From Alphaproteobacteria bacterium (lineage in GTDB: Bacteria > Pseudomonadota > Alphaproteobacteria > Micropepsales > Micropepsaceae): a DNA stretch of 64,000 bases. Below the pieces are notes generated by a model. That model searched no databases, was not told the DNA's origin, and was given only the letters and a program-made list of their open reading frames with translations. Below are positions 16,911 through 26,585 of this stretch, one piece after another. The stretch lies in assembly GCA_947474645.1 (NCBI GenBank), contig CANJJD010000010.1:1-64000 (forward strand). The letters run 5' to 3'. Both the position numbers and the translations under genes were made by a program. Positions within the stretch are counted from its first letter, which is position 1. The number at the start of each line of letters is the position of its first letter.

Positions 16911-18044
16911 GTGTCTTTCGGCGTTTACGTCCACTGGCCGTTCTGCGCCGCCAAGTGTCCCTATTGTGATTTCAATTCCCATGTCCGCACCGCCATTGAC
17001 GAAGACGGCTGGGTGGACGGCATCCTGTCGGAACTGGACTGGGTGGCGAAAAATAAAATCGGACGTCCGGTTGTCGAGACCATTTTCTTTGGCGGCGGCA
17101 CACCCTCGCTGATGACGGGCAAATCTGTCGGGCGCGTCCTGGAAAAGATCGCCGCGCTTTGGCCGATGTCGAATGATCCGGAAATCACCCTGGAAGCCAA
17201 TCCGGCCAGCGCCGATGCGGCGCGCTTTGCCGATTACCGCGCCGCCGGCGTCAATCGCGTGTCGCTGGGGGTGCAGGCGCTGAACGATGCTGACCTGAAA
17301 AAACTTGGCCGCCTGCATGACGTGGCCGAAGCCAAGGCGGCGCTGAAACTGGCGATGAGCAATTTCGGCCGGGTTTCATTGGATTTGATCTATGCCCGCC
17401 CGGACCAGACCGAGGCGCAATGGCGCGAGGAATTGCGCCAGGCGCTGGCGTTCGGCACCGATCATCTGTCGCTCTACCAGCTCACCATCGAGCCGGAAAC
17501 GCCTTACGCCTTGCTGCACCGGAACGGCAGCTTGCAAATCCCGAACGACGACATCGCGGCGGGACTTTATGAAACCACCCAGGAGATGACCGAGGCGGCG
17601 GGGCTTCCCGCCTATGAGATCTCCAACCATGCCCGCCCGGGCCAGGAAAGCCGCCACAACCTGATCTATTGGCGTTATGGCGATTATGCCGGCGTGGGCC
17701 CGGGCGCGCATGGCAGGATCAATCTTGGCGGACAACGCACCGCCACCGCCGCGATCAAGCTGCCGGAACGCTGGCGCGACACGGTGACGAAAAACGGCCA
17801 GGGCTTTGCCGAACAGGCCGCCGTCTCAAACGACGAAGCGGCGCGCGAGCACCTCTTGATGAATCTGCGGCTGGCGGAAGGACTGGATCTTGCTGGCTAT
17901 GAGCAACGCTGGGGCGCCCGGCCCGATGCGGCGAAAATTGCTGCATTGGCCGAACAAGGATTTCTGCACCAAGACGGCGATGTGCTGACGGCAACACCCG
18001 CCGGGCGCTTGCTGCTCAATCGCGTGATCGAGGAATTGCTCTAG
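16911..18044 (+). CDS. hemW: Radical SAM haem chaperone HemW
   Basis: HemW (formerly HemN-like) binds haem and delivers it to respiratory enzymes; it is not the coproporphyrinogen dehydrogenase. The 377-residue protein starts with the extended cysteine motif CAAKCPYCDFNSH characteristic of HemW, then ETIFFGGGTPSLM and a C-terminal HemN_C domain. The start is a GTG immediately after the rdgB stop. It ends convergently with the LpoA-like gene: the palindrome CTAG at 18041-18044 provides both stop codons. Confidence 0.93.
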   Translation: MSFGVYVHWPFCAAKCPYCDFNSHVRTAIDEDGWVDGILSELDWVAKNKIGRPVVETIFFGGGTPSLMTGKSVGRVLEKIAALWPMSNDPEITLEANPASADAARFADYRAAGVNRVSLGVQALNDADLKKLGRLHDVAEAKAALKLAMSNFGRVSLDLIYARPDQTEAQWREELRQALAFGTDHLSLYQLTIEPETPYALLHRNGSLQIPNDDIAAGLYETTQEMTEAAGLPAYEISNHARPGQESRHNLIYWRYGDYAGVGPGAHGRINLGGQRTATAAIKLPERWRDTVTKNGQGFAEQAAVSNDEAAREHLLMNLRLAEGLDLAGYEQRWGARPDAAKIAALAEQGFLHQDGDVLTATPAGRLLLNRVIEELL

Positions 18045-19264
18045 CTGTTTCTACCCTGGAAGGTCGTCGGGGCGGGGCTCACCACCACCGGACCGCCGGC
18101 GGTCATTTCCAGCACCGCCAGGCCGCGCTCCGAAGTGCCGTCATTGTTGAAGCGGAAGATGCCGTTGACGCCGGCAAAGCCGTTGGGATCCGCCAGTGCC
18201 GCCGCGGTGAAGCGGTGATAGGGCGCGCCTTGCGACAACAGCGCCACCAGCGACACCGCGTCATAGGCCAGGCTGGCGATCTGCGCGGGAGCGCTGCCGA
18301 AGGCGGCGCGGTATCTTTCCACGAACTCGGCGTCGGCATTGGGTGCCGGCGCGGCATACCAGCTTCCCTGCAGGCTGGACTCGCGCGCGATCGCCTTGTC
18401 ATCATCCCACAAGCCTGTTCCCAGCAGCTTGACCTTGTCCCGCGTCGCGCCATCCAGCGACAAAGTGGGGGCGATAGCGCGCAGGATCACGCCGCCTTGC
18501 GCGATCAGCACCGCATCGGCGCCGCTCTTGGCCACGGCGCTGGCCGGACCGGCCACGGCGCCGGCATTGGGTGCGAAGCGTTCCACATCCACCACCGTGC
18601 CGCGCGCGGCGGCGACCGACTCGCGGAAAGCATCCTGGGTCACGTCGCCATAGGCGGTCTGCGGCACCAGCGCCGCGAACTGGCGATGGCCGTTGGCGGC
18701 GGCATAACTCACCACCCGCCGCACTTCGTTCTGGGGCAGGAAGCTCAGCAGATAGGCGCCATTGCCCGCCACGCTTTTTTCGGTGGAGAAGGCCAGCACC
18801 GGCACGGCGCGGTCGCGCGCGATGGGTGCAACCGCCGCCACTGACGCTCCGAACAAGGGCCCCACGATCACTTCAGCGCCCTGGCTCAAAAGCTGCTGCG
18901 CCGCATCGCCGGCCTTGGCGCCGCCATTGCCTTCATCGGCGGTGATCAAAAGGATGTTGCGGTTGCCGGAGGCGAACATCGCCAGCTCCGCCGCCTTCAG
19001 CATGGAGGCGGCCAGGGCGCGGGTGGGGGCGGAGGTGCTGGTAAAGGGCAGGATGATGCCGACCCGCACGGGGGTGACGCCATCGGCCAGGCCGGGCAGG
19101 CGCAGATAGCTGGGCTGGTCCCGGTCCAGGGGATTGGCGGCGATGGGCCCTTGCGGCACCACGATCATCGGGGGCGCCGGCGGGGGGGCACTTTCCGGCC
19201 TGGGGGTACAGGCGGCTATCGCAACAGCTACGGCAATGGCACAAAAGCGGGACATGAAACGCAT
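18041..19264 (-). CDS. Penicillin-binding protein activator (LpoA-like) lipoprotein
   Basis: This 407-residue outer-membrane lipoprotein candidate has a signal peptide ending AVAIAAC (Cys at about residue 19), a Pro-rich spacer, then a type-1 periplasmic-binding fold from about residue 65 (VRVGIILPFT; VIVGPLFGASVAAVAPIARD). The position next to rsmI and yraN mirrors E. coli rsmI-lpoA-yraN, where LpoA activates PBP1A. The N-terminal TPR domain of E. coli LpoA is absent, as usual in alphaproteobacteria, so the exact partner is inferred. Confidence 0.8.
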   Translation of the reverse strand: MRFMSRFCAIAVAVAIAACTPRPESAPPPAPPMIVVPQGPIAANPLDRDQPSYLRLPGLADGVTPVRVGIILPFTSTSAPTRALAASMLKAAELAMFASGNRNILLITADEGNGGAKAGDAAQQLLSQGAEVIVGPLFGASVAAVAPIARDRAVPVLAFSTEKSVAGNGAYLLSFLPQNEVRRVVSYAAANGHRQFAALVPQTAYGDVTQDAFRESVAAARGTVVDVERFAPNAGAVAGPASAVAKSGADAVLIAQGGVILRAIAPTLSLDGATRDKVKLLGTGLWDDDKAIARESSLQGSWYAAPAPNADAEFVERYRAAFGSAPAQIASLAYDAVSLVALLSQGAPYHRFTAAALADPNGFAGVNGIFRFNNDGTSERGLAVLEMTAGGPVVVSPAPTTFQGRNS

Positions 19265-19275
19265 CGGGCAATCCT

Positions 19276-20160
19276 TTGACGCGCGAACTTAAGCCTTCGA
19301 GCCGGGCCGGTAAATCACCGGAACAGGGCGATTTGGCGGCAGGGCTCTATATCCTGGCGACCCCAATCGGCAACGCCCGCGACATTTCCTTGAGAGCGCT
19401 GGACGTGCTGAAAGGTTGCGACGTTATCGCCGCCGAGGATACCCGCGTCACCTCCAAGCTTCTGTCCATCCATGGCATCTCCCGGCCGCTGATCCCCTAC
19501 AACGACCATAACGGCCAGCAGATGCGGCCCCAGATCCTGGAGCGGCTGGAAAGGGGCGGGGCGGTGGCGTTGGTGTCCGATGCCGGCACGCCCCTGGTAT
19601 CCGACCCCGGTTACAAGCTCGTGCGCGAGGCCATCGCGGCGGGCGCCAATGTGGTGGCGATCCCCGGCCCCTCGGCAGTGCTGGCGGGGCTGACCCTCAG
19701 CGGCTTGCCGTCCGACCGTTTCCTGTTCGCCGGCTTTTTGCCGTCGCGGGGCGGGGAGCGCAAAAGCGCCTTGGAAGAATTGAAGGGTGTGTGCGCCACT
19801 TTGGTATTTTTTGAATCGGCGCAGCGGCTGGCCGAATCGCTTGATGCAATGGCCGATGTGCTGGGCGACCGCGCCTGCGCCATGACGCGGGAGCTGACCA
19901 AGCTGCATGAGGAAGTCCGGCGCGGATCTTTGCGCGAACTGGCGGCGCATTATGCCAAGGCCGGCGCCCCCAAGGGTGAAGTGACGTTGCTGGTGGGCCC
20001 GCCGCTGGAAGCGGCGACCGACAACGCCAAGGTGGACGCCGCCCTGCGCGCGGCGTTGGCCTTCATGCCGGTCAAGGCCGCCGCCGAGATGATCGCGGGG
20101 CTGACCGATGGTTCGCGCAAGGCGCTGTATGCCCGGGCGCTGGAATTGAAGGATGAGTGA
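19276..20160 (+). CDS. rsmI: 16S rRNA (cytidine1402-2'-O)-methyltransferase
   Basis: RsmI methylates the ribose of C1402 in the 16S decoding centre using SAM. The 294-residue protein has the tetrapyrrole-methylase fold with LYILATPIGNARDISLRAL, AEDTRVTSKLL and the SAM-binding ALVSDAGTPLVSDPG. The start is a TTG at 19276, 11 bases from the divergent lipoprotein gene; an in-frame TTG about 55 bases further in would still keep the whole domain. Overlaps yraN by 8 bases. Confidence 0.95.
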   Translation: MTRELKPSSRAGKSPEQGDLAAGLYILATPIGNARDISLRALDVLKGCDVIAAEDTRVTSKLLSIHGISRPLIPYNDHNGQQMRPQILERLERGGAVALVSDAGTPLVSDPGYKLVREAIAAGANVVAIPGPSAVLAGLTLSGLPSDRFLFAGFLPSRGGERKSALEELKGVCATLVFFESAQRLAESLDAMADVLGDRACAMTRELTKLHEEVRRGSLRELAAHYAKAGAPKGEVTLLVGPPLEAATDNAKVDAALRAALAFMPVKAAAEMIAGLTDGSRKALYARALELKDE

Positions 20161-20518
20161 TCGGCAGGCGGCCCACCAGCGCGGCCAGACAAGCGAAAGC
20201 CTGGCGGCCTGGTGGCTGCGGTTGAAGGGTTACCGCATCCTGGCGCGGCGGCTGAAAACCCATGCCGGGGAGATTGATTTGGTGGCCGCCGCCCCCTTCG
20301 GCCCGGCCTGTTTTGTCGAGGTCAAGGCGCGGAATCTGGCGAGGAGCGCCGCGGAATCGGTGGGGCCGGGGCAGCAGACTCGCATTGCCCGCGCCGCCTC
20401 CTTATATCTCGCCAGCCGTCCGGGCCTGGCCCGGCGCGGCAGCCGGTTTGATATTGTCGCCGTCGCGCCCAATGCCCTGCCGGTGCATCATCGTGATGTG
20501 TGGCGTCCAGACTTCTGA
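20153..20518 (+). CDS. YraN/UPF0102 family protein (predicted endonuclease fold)
   Basis: This 121-residue protein of the YraN family has a restriction-endonuclease-like core: LKTHAGEIDLVA and FVEVKAR supply the E-D-ExK-type acidic residues and Lys. The cellular role is not established, although it is near-universal beside rsmI. It overlaps rsmI by 8 bases and is followed 23 bases later by gshB. Confidence 0.9.
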   Translation: MSDRQAAHQRGQTSESLAAWWLRLKGYRILARRLKTHAGEIDLVAAAPFGPACFVEVKARNLARSAAESVGPGQQTRIARAASLYLASRPGLARRGSRFDIVAVAPNALPVHHRDVWRPDF

Positions 20519-20541
20519 TTTTTCTTTGGTAAAGGTGTGAC

Positions 20542-21483
20542 ATGGCGTTGACCGTCGCGATCCAGATGGACCCGATCGAGAAGATCGACATCGCCGGCGA
20601 TTCCACTTTCGCTCTGGCGATGGAAGCCCAACAGCGCGGCCACGGCCTGCTCTATTATGGGCCGCGCGACCTGTCGTTCCGCGATGGGAAGATCACCGCC
20701 CATGTGCGCCCCCTGAATGTGCGCGCCGTGAAGGGCGATCATTTCGCGCTGGGCGATGCTTTTGTCTATGACCTGACCAGCGCGGACGTGGTGCTGATGC
20801 GCCAGGACCCACCTTTCGACATGGCCTACATCACCGCCACCCATATTCTTGAGCGCATCCACCCCAAGACACTGGTGGTGAACAATCCGGCGGAAGTGCG
20901 CAACGCGCCGGAAAAACTGTTCGTCACCGAATTCGCCGAATTCATTCCACCCACTTTGATCACCTCGGACCTGCGCGAGATCCGCGCCTTCCGCGACGAA
21001 CACAAGGACATCATCCTAAAGCCGCTGTACGGCAATGGCGGCGCCGGCGTGTTCCGGGTCAAGCCGGACGACGAGAATTTCGGCGCCCTGATGGAGATGT
21101 TCACCCTGTTCTATCGCGAGCCGGTGATCGTGCAGCGCTATCTTCCCGAAGTGCGCAAGGGCGACAAGCGCATCATCCTGGTGGACGGGGAATTCGCCGG
21201 GGCGATAAACCGGGTTCCCGCCAGCGGCGAGGCCCGCTCCAACATGCATGTCGGGGGCCGCCCGGAAGCCACGGAACTCACGGCGCGGGAAAAGGCGATA
21301 TGCGCCGCGATCGGGCCAGAGTTGAAAAAACGCGGGCTTATCTTCACTGGCATAGACGTGATCGGTGACTATATGACCGAGATCAACGTTACCTCTCCCA
21401 CCGGCATCCAGGAAGTGCGCCGTTTCGGCGGTTCCGACATTGCGGCGCTGGTTTGGGACGCCATTGAAAGCAAATGCAAATGA
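20542..21483 (+). CDS. gshB: Glutathione synthetase
   Basis: GshB joins gamma-glutamylcysteine and glycine with ATP to form glutathione. The 313-residue ATP-grasp protein has [23 protein letters not shown] at the N-terminus, [27 protein letters not shown] for ATP binding, and [12 protein letters not shown] near the C-terminus. The order rsmI-yraN-gshB is conserved in alphaproteobacteria. It ends inside the start of the pirin gene. Confidence 0.96.
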   Translation: MALTVAIQMDPIEKIDIAGDSTFALAMEAQQRGHGLLYYGPRDLSFRDGKITAHVRPLNVRAVKGDHFALGDAFVYDLTSADVVLMRQDPPFDMAYITATHILERIHPKTLVVNNPAEVRNAPEKLFVTEFAEFIPPTLITSDLREIRAFRDEHKDIILKPLYGNGGAGVFRVKPDDENFGALMEMFTLFYREPVIVQRYLPEVRKGDKRIILVDGEFAGAINRVPASGEARSNMHVGGRPEATELTAREKAICAAIGPELKKRGLIFTGIDVIGDYMTEINVTSPTGIQEVRRFGGSDIAALVWDAIESKCK

Positions 21484-22178
21484 TCACGGTGCGCAAATCC
21501 GAAGACCGCGGCAAGGGCAAGATCGATTGGCTGGATTCGCGCTTTACCTTTTCGTTCGGCGACTATTACGACCCGGCCTTTGAAAGCTTCGGGCCGCTTC
21601 GGGTCATCAACGAAGACTGGATCAAGGGCGGCGCTGGCTTTCCGCCCCATCCTCACCGCGACATGGAGATCGTTACCTACATCCTGGACGGCGCCATCGC
21701 CCACAAGGATTCCACCGGCGGCGGCGGCACCATCCGCCCCGGCGAAATCCAGCGCATGAGCGCCGGCAGCGGCATCGTCCATGCCGAGTTCAACGCCAGC
21801 CCTACTGAGACCTGCCATCTGCTGCAGATCTGGATCATGCCGTCCAAGCGCGGCATCGCGCCCGGCTATGAACAGAAGACCATTGATGCGGAGGCGGTGC
21901 ACAACCATTTCGGCCGCATCGCCGCGCCTGAGCCGCGCGAGAATGAAGTGCGGCTGGTGCAGGACGCCGAAATCTGGGTCGCCAAGCTGGACGCCGATGT
22001 CGAGGCGATTCACCCCCTGCCCCAAGGACGCAAGGCCTGGTTGCAGGTCGCCAAGGGCGAAGTCATGCTGGACGGACAGGTCCTGAAAGCCGGCGACGCC
22101 GCCGCCATCACCGACCAGGCCCAGATCGCGGTGCGCTCACAAACAGCAGCAGAAGTACTTCTCTTCGATCTGTCCTGA
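21474..22178 (+). CDS. Pirin family protein (bicupin, YhhW type)
   Basis: This 234-residue bicupin resembles YhhW-type pirins, some of which are quercetin 2,3-dioxygenases. Metal ligands are visible in the N-terminal cupin: [13 protein letters not shown] (two His and a Glu pattern) and [12 protein letters not shown] at 21474 or 21480 is possible, both within the end of gshB. The substrate is unknown. Its stop directly abuts the stop codon of the convergent M20 peptidase gene. Confidence 0.88.
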   Translation: MQMITVRKSEDRGKGKIDWLDSRFTFSFGDYYDPAFESFGPLRVINEDWIKGGAGFPPHPHRDMEIVTYILDGAIAHKDSTGGGGTIRPGEIQRMSAGSGIVHAEFNASPTETCHLLQIWIMPSKRGIAPGYEQKTIDAEAVHNHFGRIAAPEPRENEVRLVQDAEIWVAKLDADVEAIHPLPQGRKAWLQVAKGEVMLDGQVLKAGDAAAITDQAQIAVRSQTAAEVLLFDLS

Positions 22179-23687
22179 TTACCAGTCCAACTGCGCCATC
22201 ATGGCGGCGTAGAGGTTGATCCCGTCCCACAGGTTGCGCAGCCGCATGTTTTCGTTGGCGGCATGCTGGTTGTTGTCGTGGTTGCCGATGGGCAGTCCGA
22301 TGATCGGCACATGGAACAGCTCGTCGAACAGGTTGATCGGCACGCTGCCGCCCATCATGGGCAGGATTGCGATGGGGCCGCCGGCGCCGCTTTGCGCCGC
22401 CGCGATCACGCCTTTGGCTGCCGGACTGGTCATGTCGCTGCGCAGAGCCGGATAGCCGCCGCTCCAGGCCAGCTTGATGATGCGCGGGTTGGCCAGCCGC
22501 ATGGCCGCATCCGGTGTGGTGGTCACCACCGTCCAGCCCTTGGCTTTCAGGAATGCCTCGACCTTTTCCTGCACGCGCCGGGTGGTCTGGCCGGGCACCA
22601 GGCGAAAATCCATCGACAGCACCGCATCCACCGGGATGGCGTTGTTGGCCTCCAGCCCGACCTGGCCGGAGCGAATGCCGCGAATATTGATCGCGGGCCG
22701 CATGGTGCTGGCGGTCAGGCCCTCGCCGCCTTCGGTGCGGGCGATGCCGAATTCCTTTTTCAAACCGTCTTCCACCGGGGGAAGGCGCGCGATAGCGGCC
22801 TGTTCGGCGGCGCTCTGGGGGCGGACATCATCGGCATAGTTGGGAATTGTGATGCGGCCTTCGCCGTCGCGCATCTGGGTGATCAGTTCGGCGGCCATGG
22901 CGGCCGGATTGGGCACCCAGTTGCCGTAATGGCCGTCATGCAAGGCGCGCAGCGGGCCATAGATGGTGGCATCCAGTCCCATGCTGCCACGCGCGCCGAA
23001 ATAGATCGTGGGCGCGCGCGACTGGTGTACCGGGCCATCGCCGATCAGCCAAACATCGGATTGGAGCTCCGCCGCATGGCTCTTGAGAATTGTTTCCAGA
23101 TGGGCGGAGCTGGCTTCTTCCTCGCCTTCCCACACCACCTTGATATTGACCGATGGCTTGCGGTTCGCCGCCTTCAAGGCATCGAAGGCGGTGAGGAACG
23201 CAACAATGGCGCTCTTGTCGTCGGCCGCGGCACGGCCGAACAAGCGCCATTCAGGATTGAAAGGGGGCCTCTCGGCTTTCCAGTCCAGGTCCTTGCCCGC
23301 AAGCCCATCGCGCATCACCGGCACAAAGGGATCGGAGGACCACCCCGCCCGCGTCACCGGCTGGCCGTCATAATGGGCATAGAAAATCGCGGTGCGCGTG
23401 GCGCCGGGCGTCTTGAGCAGGCCATAGACAATCGGCGCCGAGCCGCCCACCGACCAGGACGCGGTCTCGAAGCCGCGCGCCTTGAGTTGGCTTTCCAGAT
23501 AGGCGCCCGTCGCCGTCAAGCCTTGGGGATCGGCCGCCACGCTTTTGAGGCGAACCAGCTCGTCAAGCTGGCCGACAATGGCGGCTTCATGGGCGGCGCG
23601 ATAATCGCTGACGTCCTTGCGCAAATCCGCCGCCCAGACAGGATTGGCGACCAGAAGCGCCAAGCCCGCTGCGATCAGGCGTTTCAC
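22179..23687 (-). CDS. Secreted M20 family metallopeptidase
   Basis: This 502-residue zinc exopeptidase begins with a Sec signal peptide (MKRLIAAGLALLVANPVWA). Metal-site motifs are YAHYDGQPV, the bridging Asp in AADDKSAIVA, and the catalytic Glu in WEGEEEASS. The length and layout match M20 dipeptidases/carboxypeptidases with an inserted dimerisation domain. Its GTG start overlaps the stop of the secreted RidA gene (GTGA), suggesting a shared periplasmic job, perhaps on peptides or their imine products. Confidence 0.9.
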   Translation of the reverse strand: MKRLIAAGLALLVANPVWAADLRKDVSDYRAAHEAAIVGQLDELVRLKSVAADPQGLTATGAYLESQLKARGFETASWSVGGSAPIVYGLLKTPGATRTAIFYAHYDGQPVTRAGWSSDPFVPVMRDGLAGKDLDWKAERPPFNPEWRLFGRAAADDKSAIVAFLTAFDALKAANRKPSVNIKVVWEGEEEASSAHLETILKSHAAELQSDVWLIGDGPVHQSRAPTIYFGARGSMGLDATIYGPLRALHDGHYGNWVPNPAAMAAELITQMRDGEGRITIPNYADDVRPQSAAEQAAIARLPPVEDGLKKEFGIARTEGGEGLTASTMRPAINIRGIRSGQVGLEANNAIPVDAVLSMDFRLVPGQTTRRVQEKVEAFLKAKGWTVVTTTPDAAMRLANPRIIKLAWSGGYPALRSDMTSPAAKGVIAAAQSGAGGPIAILPMMGGSVPINLFDELFHVPIIGLPIGNHDNNQHAANENMRLRNLWDGINLYAAMMAQLDW

Positions 23688-24127
23688 TTTCTGGCCGCGA
23701 TGACGCTGATTTCCACCTTGACGCCGCGCAGCAGCTTGGCGACCTGGACAAAAGCCCGCGCCGGATAGGGCGCGTGGAAGTAGCTGGCATAGACCGCGTT
23801 CACCGCCGGGAAGTCATCCACGTCGGTGACATAGACGGTGGCCGACACCACATCGTCCAGGGTCAACTTGGCCGCCGCCAGTGTCAGGGCGATATTGTCG
23901 ATCGTCCGCCTGGTCTGGGCGGTGATGTCCTGCTTGCTGTAATCAATCTTGCCGGCGGGATCGAAGGGCAGCGAGCCGGAGACGAACACCAGATTGCCGC
24001 TCTGGATCGCCTGGGAATAGGGCCCGATGGCCTTGGGCGCGTCAGGGGATTCAATCAGGGTCTTCTCGGCGAGAGCGGGCGAAGCGCAGGCAAGCGTCAA
24101 GCCCAGCGCGAGTGTGAATTGGCGCAT
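23684..24127 (-). CDS. Secreted RidA-family protein (predicted periplasmic imine deaminase)
   Basis: RidA proteins hydrolyse reactive 2-aminoacrylate-type imines. This 147-residue member carries a signal peptide (QFTLALGLTLACASPALA), unlike cytosolic E. coli RidA. The family core is present: GPYSQAIQSGNLVFVSGSLP and the Arg-containing PARAFVQVAKL that anchors the substrate carboxylate in active RidA. I choose the ATG at 24125-24127; the open frame upstream lies within olsB on the same strand. It is coupled to the downstream M20 peptidase gene. Confidence 0.88.
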   Translation of the reverse strand: MRQFTLALGLTLACASPALAEKTLIESPDAPKAIGPYSQAIQSGNLVFVSGSLPFDPAGKIDYSKQDITAQTRRTIDNIALTLAAAKLTLDDVVSATVYVTDVDDFPAVNAVYASYFHAPYPARAFVQVAKLLRGVKVEISVIAARK

Positions 24128-24152
24128 TGTGATCCCCCAAAAAGAAAAGTGA

Positions 24153-25001
24153 TTACTTCGCCAGCCCGAAGCGGCTCTTGTAACGAGCATCCATGTCCGA
24201 CAGCGGGAAAAAGATGAAGACGTCGGTGGTGCCGAATTGGCGGTCCACCACAGCGCCATCGCCGATCATGCATCCGGCGCGGACATAGCCCTTGAGCAGC
24301 GGCGGCAGTGCACGCAGCGCTTCGCGCGGATCGACCGCATCCTTGGGCAGCCGGTTCATGTCCACGAACAGTTCGGGCCGCGCCTTGAGCCGGACTTTCT
24401 CGGGCATGGGATGATAATGGTGCAGATAGGACAGCGGCAGCGCCATTTCCGTCACGTCGGTGCCGGGCAGCGAGGCGCAGCCGAACATCACATCAATATC
24501 GAAGCGCGCGACATAGGCCATCAGGCCCTTCCACAAAAGCTGCAGGGTGCCGGGGCGCGAGCGATAGCTTTTCACCACGCAGGAGCGGCCCAGTTCCAGA
24601 TACTTTGTGTTCGCCGGCATGCCGTTCAGCATCCCCGACAGGTCATATTCGCTGGCGGTATAAAATCCACCGGCGCGCATGGCGTCCTTCTCGCGCGTCA
24701 GGCGATAGGTGCCGACCACCAGGGGCTGGCCGTCTTCATCATGGGCGTCGCGGTCCACCACCAGCAGGTGGTCGCAGACATCGTCATACTTGTCGAAGTC
24801 GCGCCGCTGCTCGCGCATCTGGTGCGAGGGGATGGCGCTCATCTCTTCGTAGAAAACCGAATAGCGCAGGCGCTGGGCCTGCTCGATCTCGTGCTCGGTC
24901 TCGGCCAGGCGCACTTCCAGCGCGCCCGAGATGGCCAGTACGGGCCATTGCTCCAGGCGGCCTTCGAAAGGTCCGGCTTCGTAGATATTGACCACAGTCA
25001 T
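24153..25001 (-). CDS. olsB: Ornithine-acyl-ACP N-acyltransferase-like GNAT protein
   Basis: OlsB makes lyso-ornithine lipid by transferring a hydroxyacyl chain from ACP to ornithine. The 282-residue protein has the family core EIEQAQRLRYSVFYEEM, DFDKYDDVCDHLLVVD, LELGRSCVV and GCASLPGTD, as in alphaproteobacterial OlsB. olsA is not adjacent, although a PlsC-type acyltransferase lies at 50.4 kb. The 195-base upstream gap contains a TTAA-N6-TTAA sequence. The name rests on family likeness. Confidence 0.82.
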   Translation of the reverse strand: MTVVNIYEAGPFEGRLEQWPVLAISGALEVRLAETEHEIEQAQRLRYSVFYEEMSAIPSHQMREQRRDFDKYDDVCDHLLVVDRDAHDEDGQPLVVGTYRLTREKDAMRAGGFYTASEYDLSGMLNGMPANTKYLELGRSCVVKSYRSRPGTLQLLWKGLMAYVARFDIDVMFGCASLPGTDVTEMALPLSYLHHYHPMPEKVRLKARPELFVDMNRLPKDAVDPREALRALPPLLKGYVRAGCMIGDGAVVDRQFGTTDVFIFFPLSDMDARYKSRFGLAK

Positions 25002-25196
25002 TTCCTGTTCGGTGCGATCGAGCCTCGTCCCATTTCAGGGGCGACTCACCGCACCTTCGGCTCCTGTCAGGGGATAGACCCCAATTGCGACAGTTTGGAG
25101 ATTTTACCTCATCGCCGGGTTCTGGGGCAATGGATTGTGACAGTCAAAAAACCAAGGATTAAATGGGGTTAACCCGGCGACGGCTCATGCATGCCC

Positions 25197-26513
25197 TCAA
25201 GGGCCGCTCTTCCTGCCCGCGGTGCCTATGGAAGCATCAATCAGCCCCGACCGCATCATCAGCCAGAACAGCAGGATGCCGGGGACCGCCGCCAGGGTGG
25301 TGAGCAGGTAGAAATTCACATAGCCCATGGATTCCACCAGCCCCCCCGCGGTGGTGCCGGTCAGCAGCCGCCCGAAGATGCTGGCCGCCGCCGAGATCAG
25401 CGCATATTGCGATGCGGTAAAGCGCAGGTCGGTCAGGGCGGAGAAATAGGCCACCACGGTGACGCCGCCGATGCCGCTGGCGAAATTCTCGAACCCGATC
25501 GCCGCCGCCATGCCGAGGTTGGAGTGGCCGACCTGGGCCAGCAGGGCAAAGCTGAAGTTGGTGATGCCCATCAGCACCAGGCTGATCAGCACCGAGCGTT
25601 TCATGCCCAGCCGCGCATACAGCACGCCGCCGACAAAAATCCCGATCAGATAGGCCCAGAAGCCGACGCCGACATCGAAGATGGCGATCTCGTCATTGGT
25701 GAAGCCCAGGTCCACGAACAGAAGCCGGACGGTGAGCTGGCTCAGCGTGTCGCCGATCTTGTGCAGCAGGATGAACAGCAGCACCAGGAACGCGCCCTGG
25801 CGCATGAAAAATTCGACAAAAGGCCCATAAATGGCCTTCACCGCCGCCGCGACCCCCTTGGTCTGTGCCGGCGCGCGGTGCCGCTCGGGCTCGCCCATCA
25901 CCAGGCCGGTGATCATGGCGGGCAATGCCAGGGCGGCGCAGGCCATATAGGCCCAGGACCAGCCCACGCGCGACGCCAGCACCAGCGCTAGCGCGCCGGC
26001 GGTGACCGATCCAATGCGCCAGCCATATTGCGTCATGCCCGATCCCACGCCGAGCTGGCGCGGCTCCAGGATCTCGATGCGGTAGGCGTCGATCACGATG
26101 TCGAAGGTCGCCCCCGCCGCGCCCATCAATATGGCGGCATAGGCGGTGTGGATCAGGCTGGTGGTGGGATCAACCAGGGCAAGATTGACGACCGCGGCGA
26201 TCACCAGCAGGCCTGCGAAGATCAGCCAGGAAACGCGTTGCCCGAGCCGTCCCAGAAGCGGGATGCGCACGCCATCCACCACCCAGGCCCAGAGGAATTT
26301 GAAATTGTAGACCAGGAAGGCGAGCGTGAAGGCAGTGACGCTTCTTTTGTTGATGCCGTCCTGGGCCAGGCGGGTGGTCAGGGTGGCGCCGATCATCGCA
26401 TAGGGAAAACCGGACGACACGCCGAGGAAGAACGCCGCGATCGGGGCCTTCTCGCCATAGGGCTTCAGACCGTCAAGCCATGCCCGGGGTCCGGTTGCCG
26501 CTGTGCCGCTCAT
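25197..26513 (-). CDS. ampG: AmpG-like muropeptide MFS permease
   Basis: This 438-residue membrane protein with about 12 hydrophobic segments belongs to the AmpG/PAT branch of the MFS, which imports anhydro-muropeptides for peptidoglycan recycling. Visible signs are FFLGVSSGFPYAMIGATLTTRL at the N-terminus, FDIVIDAYRIEIL in the central part and GFENFASGIGGVTVVAYF in the second half. MltA, which makes the transported anhydro products, is also in the window. Substrate not proven. Confidence 0.85.
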   Translation of the reverse strand: MSGTAATGPRAWLDGLKPYGEKAPIAAFFLGVSSGFPYAMIGATLTTRLAQDGINKRSVTAFTLAFLVYNFKFLWAWVVDGVRIPLLGRLGQRVSWLIFAGLLVIAAVVNLALVDPTTSLIHTAYAAILMGAAGATFDIVIDAYRIEILEPRQLGVGSGMTQYGWRIGSVTAGALALVLASRVGWSWAYMACAALALPAMITGLVMGEPERHRAPAQTKGVAAAVKAIYGPFVEFFMRQGAFLVLLFILLHKIGDTLSQLTVRLLFVDLGFTNDEIAIFDVGVGFWAYLIGIFVGGVLYARLGMKRSVLISLVLMGITNFSFALLAQVGHSNLGMAAAIGFENFASGIGGVTVVAYFSALTDLRFTASQYALISAAASIFGRLLTGTTAGGLVESMGYVNFYLLTTLAAVPGILLFWLMMRSGLIDASIGTAGRKSGP

Positions 26514-26585
26514 GATGTCGCCTTCGCTTGCCCAGCCGGAAGGCTACAGAATTCCTGTGTCCTGCCTAGTCCTTAAGCGATGCCC

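Noticed and set aside
22263-23768. 501-codon open frame opposite the M20 peptidase gene
   Set aside because: Same pattern of antisense low-complexity; the minus strand has catalytic motifs and a signal peptide.
25002-25196. Pho box upstream of olsB (CTGTCAC and CTGTCGC half-sites)
   Set aside because: Single half-sites about 50 bases apart without the second repeat at 11-base spacing.
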